The notes under the pieces are model-generated. The model was not told the origin of the DNA. It ran no database searches and worked only from the letters and a program-made list of their open reading frames with translations. A program made the position numbers and the translations under genes. Positions 1 to 11,200 of a stretch of DNA of 64,000 bases are shown piece by piece (the stretch's first letter is position 1; each line of letters starts with the position of its first letter). This DNA comes from Melampsora larici-populina 98AG31 (lineage: Eukaryota > Basidiomycota > Pucciniomycetes > Pucciniales > Melampsoraceae), in the NCBI RefSeq assembly GCF_000204055.1, contig NW_006768835.1, positions 244,813-308,812 on the forward strand, read 5' to 3'.

Positions 1-1130
1 GCAGGCCACACCGGGTGCAGGCCATGGCCACGGCCATGCCCTGGGCCACGAAAAAGGCGCCGGGTGTGAGCGTGAACTTCAACGTATAGGATCAAGAATC
101 ACCACAACACACAATTCTCTTTAAACAAGTAAGTTTTTTCACTTTCTCTTAACACTCTTCTTTTAAACTTGATAACTAATTAATAACTTCTTTTTACTCG
201 TTTTCTCGACTTAGGCCACTAAACACTTTAACGCTTTTAGATCAATCGAGCGACCTTTAAAACACTAACACAACACTTTAAAAACACACAACTACACAAT
301 TGATTGATACACTACCATCTCTACACATGATGCCACACAAGCTCCCCTCCTTCAACACCAACAACCTCCACCTTTTATATCTTTCCCTACCCAAACCACA
401 ACTCAGCCTCAAGGCTCTTTCCTCAATCTTTCCCCGCTTCGTTCCTTTCGCTCCGACCAATTCCGATCTGTTCTGTCCAATTACTCTCAGGTAAGTCTGT
501 TTGTTTCTCTTTACCTTCCTCCTATCTTTGTTCTTTTACTAATCGATCTATTCTTTTATCTCCTTCCCTTTTCAATCCTCTAATCGAAGGGTTTATTTGT
601 GTCTTTTAGCCCCTATTCGACTCGATCCTTTGGTTTTAAAACTGGGTATGTATTTCTTTCATATCTCCTTCCTTTTATTCTATTACTAATCAATTTATTC
701 TTTTATCTATATGAATCTTCTTCTGTTTTTCATTTATTTATATTTTCTTCCTTAGAAAGATCCGTCCTCCTCATTAGCTCCTATTTAGCTTCGATTTCGA
801 GATTTTTCACCGATCGTTATCTTGGCTTTTACTTATGTAAGTTTATTATTTACCTACTCTTTTATATGTAGTTTGACTAATGCTGTTTCTTGTTTGTTCT
901 TAGTGTAGTTTGTCTATGTTCTTTTGAATCACTTGACCCTTCTACCCTGCTCCGACCAATTCCTTTATCCGTCCATCTGACTATTTTTCTTTGTCTTTAT
1001 TTCGTTTTTTCTTCTTTTAACTTATCGTTTTCTTTTGTTTTCTTTTGTTTTCTATTGTTTTATTTTCTTTTAACTTGTTTTCTCTTTTTTTTATGTTAGT
1101 TGTCTTTCTTGTTTTTGAATGAAAATAAAA
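1..1130. other. Pyrimidine-rich non-coding DNA
   Basis: The first 70 bases are GC-rich with short direct and palindromic motifs (GCAGGCCA, GGCCATGGCC) and look like the cut edge of a repeat. From about 110 to 1100 the plus strand is strongly T/C-rich. Short open frames here translate to Phe/Leu/Ser-rich low-complexity peptides and have no domain. I see no gene. Confidence 0.5.
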
Positions 1131-2880
1131 AATTAAATTGACTGAATTAAAAAATGAGTGTGCGAGTAAGAGTCACGAGTGCGAGTAAAAAAATTTGAGT
1201 GCAAGTAAAAATTGAGCCAAGAATGCTTGATATAAAAAGATGTTTTTAGGCATATTTTCTGCTTTCCACAACGTGTGATCTTGCTTGACTTATATAATGG
1301 CCATGATCACTTTCAAATCTTCCCACTTATTTCTGTTTTCTGTTTTTTATCTTTCTTATTCTCGTCCAAAGTGTTCCTTGATTTGGTTTTCAAAAGTGTT
1401 GCTTTGAATGCTGAACTACACTTTGACCCAGTTGCTTGTTTTCAAACTTGAATGTCTGAATAGTAAATATACTATGTTTCAATCTTAAACCCACAAGAAT
1501 TGTTGTATTGACTCCCCGTTCTAAGGTGTACCTGAACGGTCCACTCTCACGTGTGATTCCTTTGAAATTTGTTATGGATCCGGTCTTGGAGATATCCACC
1601 CCAATTATTTGTCACCATCTTGAAATCGTTCCTTTGAAAGCAGATTTTCCTGGCGGTCAAAATATTGATCATAGTATGTACATATGTATCAAATTTACAA
1701 GATATTTGAATGGAGTTGCCAAAGCCAAGGCTGTGCAAGACATCAATTGGGCATGAGTGCACTATTGGGATCTATTTAAATCAAAATCTATTGTATGTAT
1801 TTGACGTTCTACTACCTTCTACTACCATAAATTGCGCCTGAGAAACATACATAACATAATTGTAGTTGAACTTCAAATGCAATTATGTTGAAATCATCGC
1901 CCCAGGACCCTGGCAAACCCCACCAAAGCCGGTTGACGTGGGAGGTATGAATTTTTGGGAAAAAAAAATTGACATGGGGGTGTGACAGGTATGAATCTGA
2001 TTTTTTTCAAAAAATGGTGGTTGCGTGGATGTATGAATTTCGCAATCTCCAAAATCCGTGAAATTTAACGTAGATGTCACAGGGGTATGAATTTTGCTAG
2101 ATTTGGGGGGTCAACAAAGACTTGTCCCGCTTAGATGCACGGCAAAGCTCAAAATTGTGTTTTTTTGAGCAACTTTTGACTGAAAAAATATTTTTCTCCA
2201 AACATGCCAGAAAAATTTGTCAAATGTGGAGGTCTGGGAGGTATGAGAACCAAATTTTGATTGACCACACCCCTGAAAACCCCCGGGACGCAGGTGTGAA
2301 AGCTACATGAAACCAGGATTTTTTTGAAAAAGACATTTTTTTTTGGGTATGAAAAAGGCCAAAATCAGTGATTTTAGACAACCCACTTACCTACACCACG
2401 AACCCACCAAACCGGTTCCTGACCTAGGGCTGACCCCTGGTCAAGAACCGGTTCTGCTTGCCTAGGCGGAAACGTGTGTAGAACGTGCCCTGCCAAACCT
2501 GGGAGGAACTGGGCTTATAAGCCCGGTTCTGAACTGGTTTCAGGGTGGTGGAAAATCAGGGGCGCTCCAAATTTTGTGTCCAGCTCGCAGGCCGGCGCTT
2601 TCATTTGGTCCACATTGCTGTTTGCAGTACGCTTAACCAGTGATGCGTTTCTCCATTGACAACAAAATGAAACAATAACCAAACATATTTACAAAAGGAA
2701 AAGAAGATGTTCCAAACCAAATAAAATGAGAGAAAAGGAAAAATCTTACATGAGAGAAAATGAAAGAAAAAGAAAGAAAAGGAAAAATGTTACAGCTACA
2801 TGACAGAAGACGAGATAAATGAAAAATACTTGCAAAGTAAAAAAGTAAAACAAAATCCTTCTTATATTACATACCTAGCT
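1131..2880. other. Intergenic repeat-like DNA, no clear gene
   Basis: An 82-codon open frame at 1508-1756 (+) resembles no family I know and has no supporting neighbour. From about 1890 to 2360 the phrase GGTATGAA recurs at irregular spacing between runs of T and A, as in a degenerate non-coding repeat. 2680-2860 is A-rich with repeated GAGAAAA/GAAAGAAAA. No gene is supported. Confidence 0.4.
2413..2457. repeat. Imperfect palindrome (hairpin)
   Basis: The two arms read AACCGGTTCCTGACC and, on the other side, GGTCAAGAACCGGTT. They are inverted copies with one mismatch and flank a short GGG/CCC-rich centre. It could form a stem-loop. Its role is unknown and it may be part of a non-autonomous repeat. 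Confidence 0.6.
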
Positions 2881-2891
2881 AAGTGATGCTA

Positions 2892-5170
2892 TCACTCGGG
2901 CTCTTGATGGGAGGCCTCTGGTTGTTCTATAACAGCTCCGTGAGTCTGATCTAAGTGTTTGATTTGTGCTTGAACCTCATCTTCACTTGGCAACGCAAAG
3001 TCGGTGGTTCCCTTGATTTCAGTAAAGGTCCTATTCCCATCAAATCGGTCAAAGTCAAAGCGTAAAACTACGAGAAAGTAGCTGTTTTTTGAAAGAATGT
3101 GTTGAATCATAATGTGAAATGATCAATCAAAGGGAATTACAAACACAACAAAACAAGTAAAACTCACGCATAACAATAACGGACAGACTTAGTGCGCAAG
3201 TCTTCCAACTTATCGTCTACAACTCCCCAGAACGAATGGTTGTGGTAATGCTCCAAATTGTAGCCCCAATGGATCACTTGCATCCTCTGTTAGAAACCAT
3301 ATTGTAAAATCAGCCTTTGTTATGTAGTAGGGATGAGATGAAGGCAATCTGCATGCAACTTACAAGCCACGCATAACGAGCTCTTCAAAGATGATCTATT
3401 TCTGCTAGAATATCTTCACGGACACGCACTTTGCCTCCGATAAAGTCGTGTTCTCTTTCATAGATCTATTGATATTCGAACTATGAGTCTAAAAAAGAAA
3501 GAAAAATTGTTAGAAGAACAGGTACTGAGCGCTACTTACCTTCATAATGATCGACTCAATGGTTGGCACGTTCAAGAGGGACGGTGTTTTCTTGGCTCGA
3601 TTTGGAATGTGGATGTTGGTGAGGAGCTGTAGAAGGAAAAAAAAGATGCAAAATTGATTGTCTGGGTGAAGATAGGAATGAAATTGCTTACGATTTTATT
3701 CAGATACTTTCTGATCTCTTTCAAAATGACATTAAGCCACTTGTGAAAGTCTTTTGATTCAACAGGGTCCGGATTTCTGCCATATTGGGCTGGAAGGAAT
3801 CTTTTTCTCCATTCAGACGGATTTTCGAGAATTTTATCCTGCAACATGAGATCAGTGAAAAAAGAAAGTATGAGAGAACAACAATTCAGAAAATTTGATT
3901 TACCAAAACTTTTGCAGACAGAGAGAGGGGAAGATGCTCTTGATTGCCTTGCTTGTCCCGGGTAGCCGTGTATGCTTGAACATCACCTGTGATAATGCAC
4001 TGAGTGGCTATCATACGTACAGTTTGCTTAAAGTGACCAAGACATCAGAGAACAAATGGTATCTTTGATTGTTATTTGAATTTGACTTACCCTAAGCTCG
4101 TGGGCCGGGTTCCACCCCTTCATTGGGCCTGATACCGATGATAAACTTTCAAGTAATTGGGTGATCTTGCTGGTAACAACCTCGTGATAATCATCAAGCT
4201 TTTGTTGAGATGCAAGCAGGTTTACCATCATGGCTGTGAAATGGTCTGATTTCTTGTGTACCTATAGGTCAAAATTGAGCTGTGTTCTCTCTCATGGAAA
4301 GTGTGGATTACGTTACTTACATTGCAGAGCTCACGTCCCTTGACCTTATAATCTTCATTGAGTTCAAGAATACTAGACAGCTCATTGAAGGTTTGTAATT
4401 GTTGACCAGTGAGATGCATCGGAATTGCTGGAATTGCTGGTTTAGCAGCAGGGCTTTGACTACCAGCAACTGAAGATCGGCCTGGACCATTGTCATCATT
4501 GTCATCATCATCGTTGTCCTCATTGATGTTGTAGTCCTCATCGTCATTGTCATTTCCATCTTCATCGTCATTGTCGTGGCCTTTTTTGATTTGTTCTTGG
4601 TTTGATTTGTTGAAGATGCAAGGCGTGTTAGTTGAAGGAAGAATTTAAATCAAATATGGAGGAGAGACTTTACCATTTTCATTGAGATCTACAAGATCAT
4701 CTTTAAAAAAAGGGAGGAGGAGAAGGCGTGTTAAATGAAGAATTCAAATCAAATATGGGAGAAAGACAACTTACCACTAGCGTCTCCTTCACCATCTCCG
4801 TTGAGATCTGCAAGATCGTCTTCTAAAAACAAGGGAGGAGGAGAGGGTACACGAGTGGTTGAATCCTTCGATTTAGAGCCTTTGGGTTCTTTCCCTTTAG
4901 CTTTACCTCCATCGAGTTCCTTCTCTTTGATTTGACCAGCGGCTGATGTTTGTTGAGCTGAACCGCTGCCGCTAGCAGTTGCCTTTGAAGCTGGGCCACT
5001 GGCAGTTCCACGCTTGCTTGGGATACGGCGGTTGACTTGAGCAGGTTTGCCAGATAATCGTGGAGTTCCACGAACACGCAAGCTGGTTCGAATTCCTGAG
5101 TGTAGACTTCCTTGATTTGGAGCGTCTTCTTTCTGAGTTGGACTGGATCTTGGTGGACTAGTGTGTTTTG
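2892..5170 (-). pseudogene. Multi-exon hypothetical gene, first exon split by retrotransposon
   Basis: I do not recognise the function. Several minus-strand open segments join through GT-AG introns (donors near 4775, 4675, 4322, 4090 and 3900) into one protein. It starts with a basic Ser/Pro/Gly-rich part (SPPRSSPTQKEDAPNQG), then two related short acidic exons (DDLADLNGDGEGD and DDLVDLNENG), then an Asp/Asn-rich stretch. Next come helical parts (SSILELNEDYKVKGRELCN, MKGWNPAHELR), a segment YTATRDKQGNQEHLPLSLSAK, and an acidic C-terminus ending EQPEASHQEPE before the stop near 2892. The reading frame has no start codon on this side. Its first 12 codons and ATG lie at 12236-12272 across the inserted element. 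It resembles repeat-associated gene families of rusts, but that is inference. Confidence 0.55.
4625..4840 (-). repeat. Tandem duplication of exon plus intron
   Basis: Two units of about 105 bp share the intron text (GGCGTGTTA..., CAAATCAAATATGG, GGGAGGAGGAG) and an exon core coding DDL(A/V)DLN. The second exon differs by extra GDGEGDAS residues. This is an exon-intron duplication within the hypothetical minus-strand gene, and both copies keep splice-like ends. Confidence 0.6.
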
Positions 5171-5428
5171 TCCACTCTCTAAGTTCACTTTCTTAGACAT
5201 GAGTTGTATTCAAGTTATGTGATTAATTATCACATTTAATGATTGATGAGTTATTCATCAACAACACCATCCTTGCTCTTTCCTTGCCTCGTGGTGAGGA
5301 AAGAGCTAGTTGGGAAAGCGAGCGGTCGGATTGGTTTCCTTAAACCAAATCCATGGTTCACTCAAACCAAAGTTTTGGTTCGGTCCATCAACCGTTGGTT
5401 TCAGAAAACCAACGTTGGTTGCTCACAA
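5171..5428 (-). repeat. Split direct repeat B2 (outer 3' end)
   Basis: This copies 5713-5979, lacking 9 bp (a GCGCGAAGC block present in the inner copy). It begins TCCACTCTCTAAG and ends GGTTGCTCACAA. It contains short inverted CCAACGTTGG/AACCAAA motifs. It forms the 3' end of the retrotransposon read on the minus strand. Confidence 0.85.
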
Positions 5429-5482
5429 CGTGCCCTGATCGAAAGGACGGTTGGCAAATTCTGTAGGGTGGGCGGGATGGAA

Positions 5483-5712
5483 TTTGAAATAAATTAACTT
5501 TCTGAAAGAGAAACTCAGAGATAGATTGATCTCTTTGGTTTCGAGAAGAACTGTAGAAGGTACAAAGAATTTCTGCCAAAGGGAAATTGAACTTGGAAAT
5601 TTCCAAATTCTATTCTCGTACTTCAGGAGTGACATGTTACGCTACCTGTCACGTGACAGTTCACCCACCGTGGACACCTCCACCAAAGCGTGCCTATTTT
5701 TGGTGTAATCAA
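5483..5712 (-). repeat. Split direct repeat A2
   Basis: This 230 bp copy matches 12006-12235 and ends ...TGGTGTAATCAA directly against B1. It includes the palindrome CTGTCACGTGACAG. The A2/B1 junction (5712/5713) should be the sequence the recombinase re-forms when a circular intermediate closes. Confidence 0.9.
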
Positions 5713-5979
5713 TCCACTCTCTAAGTTCACTTTCTTAGACATGAGTTGTATTCAAGTTATGTGATTAATTATCACATTTAATGATTGATGAGTTATTCAT
5801 CAACAACACCATCCTTGCTCTTTCCTTGCCTCGTGGTGAGGAAAGAGCTAGTTGGGAAAGCGCGCGAAGCGAGCGGTCGGATTGGTTTCCTTAAACCAAA
5901 TCCATGGTTCACTCGAACCAAAGTTTTGGTTCGGTCCATCAACCGTTGGTTTCAGAAAACCAACGTTGGTTGCTCACAA
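5713..5979 (-). repeat. Split direct repeat B1
   Basis: The inner copy of B is 267 bp long. It lies just downstream of the recombinase gene (minus strand) and abuts A2 without spacer. It matches B2 apart from one 9 bp block and scattered single differences. Confidence 0.85.
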
Positions 5980-6270
5980 GCTAGTTTCCCCTTTTCTCGT
6001 TCTTTTACTGGCAGTTAGTACGAGGTTGTCCGTAGACCCTTATTCCGAGGAAGGTATGTTTCAGTCATGCCGTCCTTGGCCTGACGGGCAACCCCACTAA
6101 CTGTATGGCTGAACTTACCTGCCTCGCGCTTCTAGAAGCTCTGCGAGCTTTCCTCTCAGTCGTCGTTTACACTCAAACTCGCGTGCATAATGATCTACTG
6201 AGTCCCGGGTTTTGTACGGCATTATCCGTAATGCGTTAAACCTTATTCTTTAATCTATCGTTGTACGAAC

Positions 6271-7347
6271 TCAATTGGTTAATTTAATCGCGTATAAGAA
6301 CAGTTTAGTAGCTTTTGTCTCTTCCTCTGAGAAGTCCTTGATGTAACGTTTGTAACATTCCGATTTCCAGCGTCCAACTTTCATTATGACGCTTCTTGAA
6401 GTTCCTAAATTAGCTCTTAAGGACGCTCCCCCTACTCGAAATGGATGGCCTGACCATTTGTTTAAAGTTGCCTTTCCCCATACTTTTTCTACGTATCTTA
6501 TGAACACCTTTTTGTCCAAAAGGCCTTCGTTTGTTTGGAACAGGCACGATTCCCGTTCTTTCTCTGGGTTTCTTTTTAAAATTCTTTCCAAGGCTTTTAC
6601 GGGATCGAGGATAGAGGGTTGTGACTGTAGGTGGATGATTTTGATTTCGTTTGGGGAGGCCGTTTTTCCTTTCCGTAAGTGGATTTTCGCCCACTTCCCT
6701 TTTATCAATTGTCCAAATTCGACGTGATGGTTTAAGATTGCTCCGTCTGACTTTGTACTTCTGAAAACCTCTCCTAACCGCATCATCCCCCAGAACGCGA
6801 TTAATCCGACATCCGCCACCAAATCGTGTACATCAGACTTGCCGTAAGAGTCTACTAATAATTTGTAAAGATTTTGAATTGTGACTGGCTTTTTACTTGA
6901 TTCTAATACGATTCCTTCTTCTTCGCGTTTAGTGGCTCTAATCAGCATTTTGATTATATCGGTATCGACTGTTATCTTTTTCAGGTGCCTCACTATGTGC
7001 CAGGCATTTATCCCATCAATATATTTGTCGATCGTCTTTGCAGCTATTGGTTTTTTGGGGGGGTTTGGTATGTCGGCTTTAGTTCTCCCTGCCCAAGTAA
7101 TGAAACCATAGATCTCTTTATAACTGATCGGTTTACTTTTGTCGAATTCCTTCCTTGTTGATTCTATATAGGCTATGTATTTCGAAAGTCCTGACAAGTA
7201 CCCTGAAAGAGTCGTTCGAGCCCAACTTCCAAGAGCCAGGTGCTCCCCTGGTTTTGACGATTTCTTCGCTACTCTGCCGAAATGGCCTGGGGCCATGTAT
7301 GGATGTGTAACTGTGTTTGTCGTTCGTTTTCTCTTTTGATAAGGCAT
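6271..7347 (-). CDS. Tyrosine recombinase of the DIRS-order element
   Basis: This 358-residue protein starts at an ATG. It is a phage-integrase-type tyrosine recombinase that would insert the circular DNA copy made by the element's reverse transcriptase. Residues 1-150 form a helical SAM-like/core-binding part. The catalytic part shows Arg190 (MMRLGEVF), His301-x-x-Arg304 (GHPFRVGGAS), Trp327 in the usual His/Trp position (VGRWKSE) and the nucleophile Tyr335 or Tyr332 (CYKRYI). All key residues of the R-H-R-H/W-Y set are present and the frame is uninterrupted, so it may be functional. It lies last in the element, before B1. Confidence 0.9.
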   Translation of the reverse strand: MPYQKRKRTTNTVTHPYMAPGHFGRVAKKSSKPGEHLALGSWARTTLSGYLSGLSKYIAYIESTRKEFDKSKPISYKEIYGFITWAGRTKADIPNPPKKPIAAKTIDKYIDGINAWHIVRHLKKITVDTDIIKMLIRATKREEEGIVLESSKKPVTIQNLYKLLVDSYGKSDVHDLVADVGLIAFWGMMRLGEVFRSTKSDGAILNHHVEFGQLIKGKWAKIHLRKGKTASPNEIKIIHLQSQPSILDPVKALERILKRNPEKERESCLFQTNEGLLDKKVFIRYVEKVWGKATLNKWSGHPFRVGGASLRANLGTSRSVIMKVGRWKSECYKRYIKDFSEEETKATKLFLYAIKLTN

Positions 7348-7644
7348 TGGATCTGTTTTCCTGGAGACTACTATTTTTGATGTTCGTTTTATGTTGTCTC
7401 TTATGTACTTTCCGCCTCAAGGAAGACTGTGTGTCACTCTCGATTCTCACTTCTAATCCGAGCGACATCGACTTTTGTGAACATGGGCTTTTTGGCCTTT
7501 CTTGTTTCACATCAAGTTTTGGGACCTTTGGACTCTCACTAGTCTCTTTGAGGAAGAGATTCTCACTGCGTTACTCAAGGAGGTTAATTGCCGGCGTGTC
7601 GCCATCTTCCTTTTATTTGGTTTAGGAGGTCACATGTTCTACGT

Positions 7645-9588
7645 TTACATCTGTTGCAAAAACTTATGCAAATCTTGTGGTAAGTCAATCCATAATTTAT
7701 TGGCTCTCCTTTTCCGTGAGATTTTTCCCCTTGACAATGCATCTGCTGAGTTGTCTGCTGACACTACCCTTTTGGCTGTTATAGCGTATTGTTTAGTCAG
7801 GAGGCGTTCTTGGATGACCTTCCATTCCGCATTCACCAATGGGTCTTTCGATTTGCCATTGACCACGGCGTTTTCGGTTACTGTGTTATCGGTCTGTACC
7901 AAGTAGTTCATGCCTTCTACTCGTTCTAAAGACTCTACCATTAACAACCCAATTCTGACCGCCACTGTTTCCGCCCATGCTATACCGCGTTTATCACCGT
8001 TTTCTTCTGGTTCTCTCCAACCATCTTTGAGTTTAAATTGTGACCACTGTTTGCCTACGATGACACCTATTCCGTAAGACGTTGACGCGTCGCCGACCCA
8101 ACCAACGTTCCTTACTTCCGGTCTTGGTATGATTCTTAAGGGATTCGCCCTTTGTAACGTATCTAACCAGATTTGTAAGTCCTCTCGTATTTTTGGAGAA
8201 ATATACCTTAATGCATACTTATTCCCCCAATTTTTCATCATCCGGTAGATTGCCGAGGTGTAGACTCTCATCTGTGGAAAGACAAAGGTTATGTGATTGA
8301 GTCTGCCTACCAATACTTCGGTATTCTTGAAGGATTGTTTTTCTTCACGTGCGTATTCTTTTATCTGATCCATTCTTAATAAAATTTTTTCTGATGGTAA
8401 TCGCACTGTTTTATCTTTTCCATTCCAGATAAAACCTAAGTATTTTTGTTCTTCATCGAACTCTCGCCATTTCTTTTCATTCGTCTCAACGCCTAACTCT
8501 TGGCTAGCCATCGCTATTTGGCGCATTGTCGTTGGGTTCGAACCATCTGCTGGTTTGATGAACAAGGTGTCATCTACCCAGCGAAAGCCCTTTAGTAAGT
8601 TAAACTTAACAATCATTATCTCTTTCCATGCTTCGGCTGCCTCCCCGAAAGTTCCGCAGCCTCCTACACCGCCAAACTGAACCCTTGTATCGACGTAAAC
8701 ACGATCTTCGAAATCCAGTATCATTAAAAAACGCCACTGGTCCATGGCCACTGGAATCTGTCGATAGGCCTTAGCCCAATCGAAAATACCTAACACAATT
8801 TTTCCATTGTGAGTAGTGATAAACCATGCCACTGACTTGAAATCATCCCACGTGGTCTCGAAGTCATCTTTGTCTACTCTGAAATTGACTGACTCTATCT
8901 CTGGGTCATTCTTTGGGTAGGATAAGTTGCTTATCGGCCTAAAAGATCTGTCGCCGTTGATCACTGCGCCTAGCGGGTTGGTGCGAAAAAAGCCGAATTT
9001 TTGGTAAGCTTCCTCTTTTGTAAAAGGTCCGAACATTCTTCCTCTTTTCACCTCTATCTTGAAGTTTTCTTCAATTTTTTCTCTTGCTAGTAAAGCTGAT
9101 TTATGATTCTTTGGGCAGAAGAACCGCATTCCTTGTATTCTGGCGTTTCTGATGCCTTGGTCGAAACCTCGTTCGAAACCTTTCATTATATGTCTGTACT
9201 TTCTATCTAAATTGTAACGCCTTAATTCTACGTTCCACGCTTCCAAGTTCATTTCACACGACGGTTTAGTTGGCCACACTCGTCCCCTTGTTTCTTTTGT
9301 ATGAACTTCTTCACCTTCTGCTTCCGGTTTCTGACTTAGGTTTGGACTTCTGTTAGTAATAGAGTCTGGTATGGTAGATGTCATCCTCTCCATTTGGTTC
9401 TCAGAAGGGTACTTGGAATGTTTAGAAGGGTGTTTGGAATGTGTTGGATAAGAAGATATGTTTGGTTTAACAAAAGGAGTTGTGCCAATCTCAACCTGAG
9501 ATTGTGGGGATTTTGGGGCAAGGTCTCGTACTAGGTCATCGGGCAAAGGGGATCTTTTTTGGGCAAACAGAACGGTTTTTGAAAACAC
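7645..9588 (-). CDS. Reverse transcriptase-RNase H of the DIRS-order element
   Basis: The open frame covers 647 codons. The RT catalytic residues are Asp270 (GIFDWAKAYRQI) and the WVDD box at 337-340 (RWVDDTLFI). RNase H follows with Asp500 (VGDASTS), Glu540 (AWAET), Asp567 (QTDNT) and a late Asp in ADNSADALSR. No protease or DDE integrase is present, as expected for DIRS-order elements. The frame opens on a non-ATG codon after a stop. The first in-frame ATG is near residue 66, and a TACTAAC branch-site-like motif with a following AG lies at the 5' edge near 9590, so it may be joined by splicing to ORF1. Copying of the element's RNA is its inferred role. Confidence 0.9.
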   Translation of the reverse strand: MFSKTVLFAQKRSPLPDDLVRDLAPKSPQSQVEIGTTPFVKPNISSYPTHSKHPSKHSKYPSENQMERMTSTIPDSITNRSPNLSQKPEAEGEEVHTKETRGRVWPTKPSCEMNLEAWNVELRRYNLDRKYRHIMKGFERGFDQGIRNARIQGMRFFCPKNHKSALLAREKIEENFKIEVKRGRMFGPFTKEEAYQKFGFFRTNPLGAVINGDRSFRPISNLSYPKNDPEIESVNFRVDKDDFETTWDDFKSVAWFITTHNGKIVLGIFDWAKAYRQIPVAMDQWRFLMILDFEDRVYVDTRVQFGGVGGCGTFGEAAEAWKEIMIVKFNLLKGFRWVDDTLFIKPADGSNPTTMRQIAMASQELGVETNEKKWREFDEEQKYLGFIWNGKDKTVRLPSEKILLRMDQIKEYAREEKQSFKNTEVLVGRLNHITFVFPQMRVYTSAIYRMMKNWGNKYALRYISPKIREDLQIWLDTLQRANPLRIIPRPEVRNVGWVGDASTSYGIGVIVGKQWSQFKLKDGWREPEENGDKRGIAWAETVAVRIGLLMVESLERVEGMNYLVQTDNTVTENAVVNGKSKDPLVNAEWKVIQERLLTKQYAITAKRVVSADNSADALSRGKISRKRRANKLWIDLPQDLHKFLQQM

Positions 9589-9676
9589 GTTAGTAATGTC
9601 TCACAGGTCAAGCATTTGTCATACGACTTCATTTCAACCATGTTACGACGTTACGCCACTTTTGGAATTATTCAGC

Positions 9677-11008
9677 TTACGCTTTTTTCCCCTTTACTGG
9701 ATTTCCATTCTTGTCCCTTCGGTCAGGGCTTCTACTTCTGCTTCTGCGCTGAGCATGTCGATCATTTGTATACCTGTCGTTGGCATAACGGTCCTCCCGC
9801 CTCCACTCGTTCTTGCGTCTACCATCGTCAAATCTACCTTTATAACCGTTACTTTTTCCTCCTCTTCCATTACCTTTATAGCTGCTTGTGTACGAGTGGC
9901 GATTGTCTGATGTAGTTGCGTGGTTTGTCGAGGACGAGGTTGTATTGAATTTTGACTTGTTTGTTAAAGGGCATATGTTGGCTTTTGGTTTACCAGGTGC
10001 GTAGGGATTTGTTTTATAATGCCGTTCGTTGAAACTCTCGGCGGTTGTTTTAGCTTCCACTAACAGAGTTTCTTGTACTTCGGCGTAGTTTCCTATAGAC
10101 TTATCCACCGTTTCACGCATAACTCTCTGACGTACTAGTCTGCAGTATCGTAAGGCTACCATCCAGCCAAAATCTTTACGCAACTTCTTCACCACTGATA
10201 TATGACCTTCAAACCGTTCCGCTATCGGCTTCCATCCACAAGCGACAAGGTGGGAGCAGAATAACTCCATGCAATCTCCCTATACCTCAAAGTCTATCGT
10301 GAGTTCCTCTACCGGCGCATCTCCACCGTATATTCGTGCCTCGCCTGACTCTTTCTTATCCGATTTCGTAGTTCTCAAAGACCACGCTTTTTGGTCCTTG
10401 ATCAACCACTCTTCGTCGAACACCGTGAGTTGAATATAAGACGTAAGGCCTTTGAGAATTATTGTTAGACCAGGAGACAATGGCGCTAACGACTCTTTCA
10501 TCTGGGCGTTTCCACTCTTTAAAATTCTTCCGTTGTGGATTACATCCCCATTCTTCATCTCTAACGTCCCCTTTTTAGAATTCATGATTGCGTGAGCTTT
10601 GTCTGACTCCTCCTTGGATGACGCTCCTTCGAACCAAGACGAGGCGTCTAATGGTTCTGGTACTATGTCGTTCACGATTGGATTTTGTATTACGGGCTGA
10701 GATGCCGGATTTTCGATTTGTCGAACTTGGCCTGACTGGTTTCTTACGACCTGTTGCTTTGGTATAACTTCTCGTACGAATGCGACTGATGTGTTGTCCG
10801 ACTTATGTGAAAGAGTTTCATCCTCGTCCATCACGTAAGGATTGTGATGTTTTGGTCGGACCTCGCCTTTGTTCAAAACCTTCAACAAGGAGTTTGCTTC
10901 AGCGTCGTCTCCCCTATCGTAAGCCTCTTGGATAAGAGCACCGAGTGCCTCCCTTCTGGCGTCTATTAGTTCCACGACCCCACGAGTAAAGATTAAAGAG
11001 GGACCCAA
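9677..11008 (-). CDS. Gag-like ORF1 of the retrotransposon, with in-frame stop
   Basis: Two open segments (11008-10280 and 10270-9677) are in the same frame, separated only by a TAG at FEV*GDCMELF. Residues before the stop include acidic and Gln/Asn-rich linkers and a folded part (SPGLTIILKGLTSYIQ). After it come helices (ISVVKKLRKDFGWMVALRYC) and a basic Gly/Arg/Asn/Ser-rich tail (RRSRSRSPDRR) suited to RNA binding. There is no zinc knuckle. It is assigned as the nucleocapsid-like ORF1 by position and composition. The TAG could be a CAG-to-TAG mutation or a readthrough site. The segment begins just after a stop without an ATG, so it is probably joined to the 11452-11904 exon. Confidence 0.6.
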
Positions 11009-11089
11009 ATTCGTTAGTTTTGCTCCTTTCTTTTATTGAAGTGTTTCTATTCAACGTTGAACGGAGGTCATTTTCCCATGGCATTTTGT

Positions 11090-11200
11090 GAACACCTATT
11101 GTAAGCCGGGTCTGGCTGGATCTCTATTTTCAGCCGGATCAGGCTTGGACACCTATTGTAAGCCGGGCCAGGCTGGGCCCTATTATGAGCCGGGCCAGGC
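11090..11200. repeat. GC-rich ~30 bp tandem repeats inside the retrotransposon
   Basis: Units such as ACACCTATTGTAAGCCGGG followed by a variable (T/C)(C/A)(T/G)GCTGG part occur about four times. They lie between the two ORF1 segments of the element. Their GC content differs sharply from the surrounding DNA. Confidence 0.55.

Noticed and set aside
300..1100. Several 60-90 codon open frames
   Set aside because: They are low-complexity translations of pyrimidine-rich DNA, with no motifs.
4823..5200. Open frame starting MSKKVNLESGQN at 5200 as the start of the minus-strand gene
   Set aside because: Its ATG lies in transposon repeat B2, and the true exon frame is the other one, which is restored by joining 5170 to 12236.
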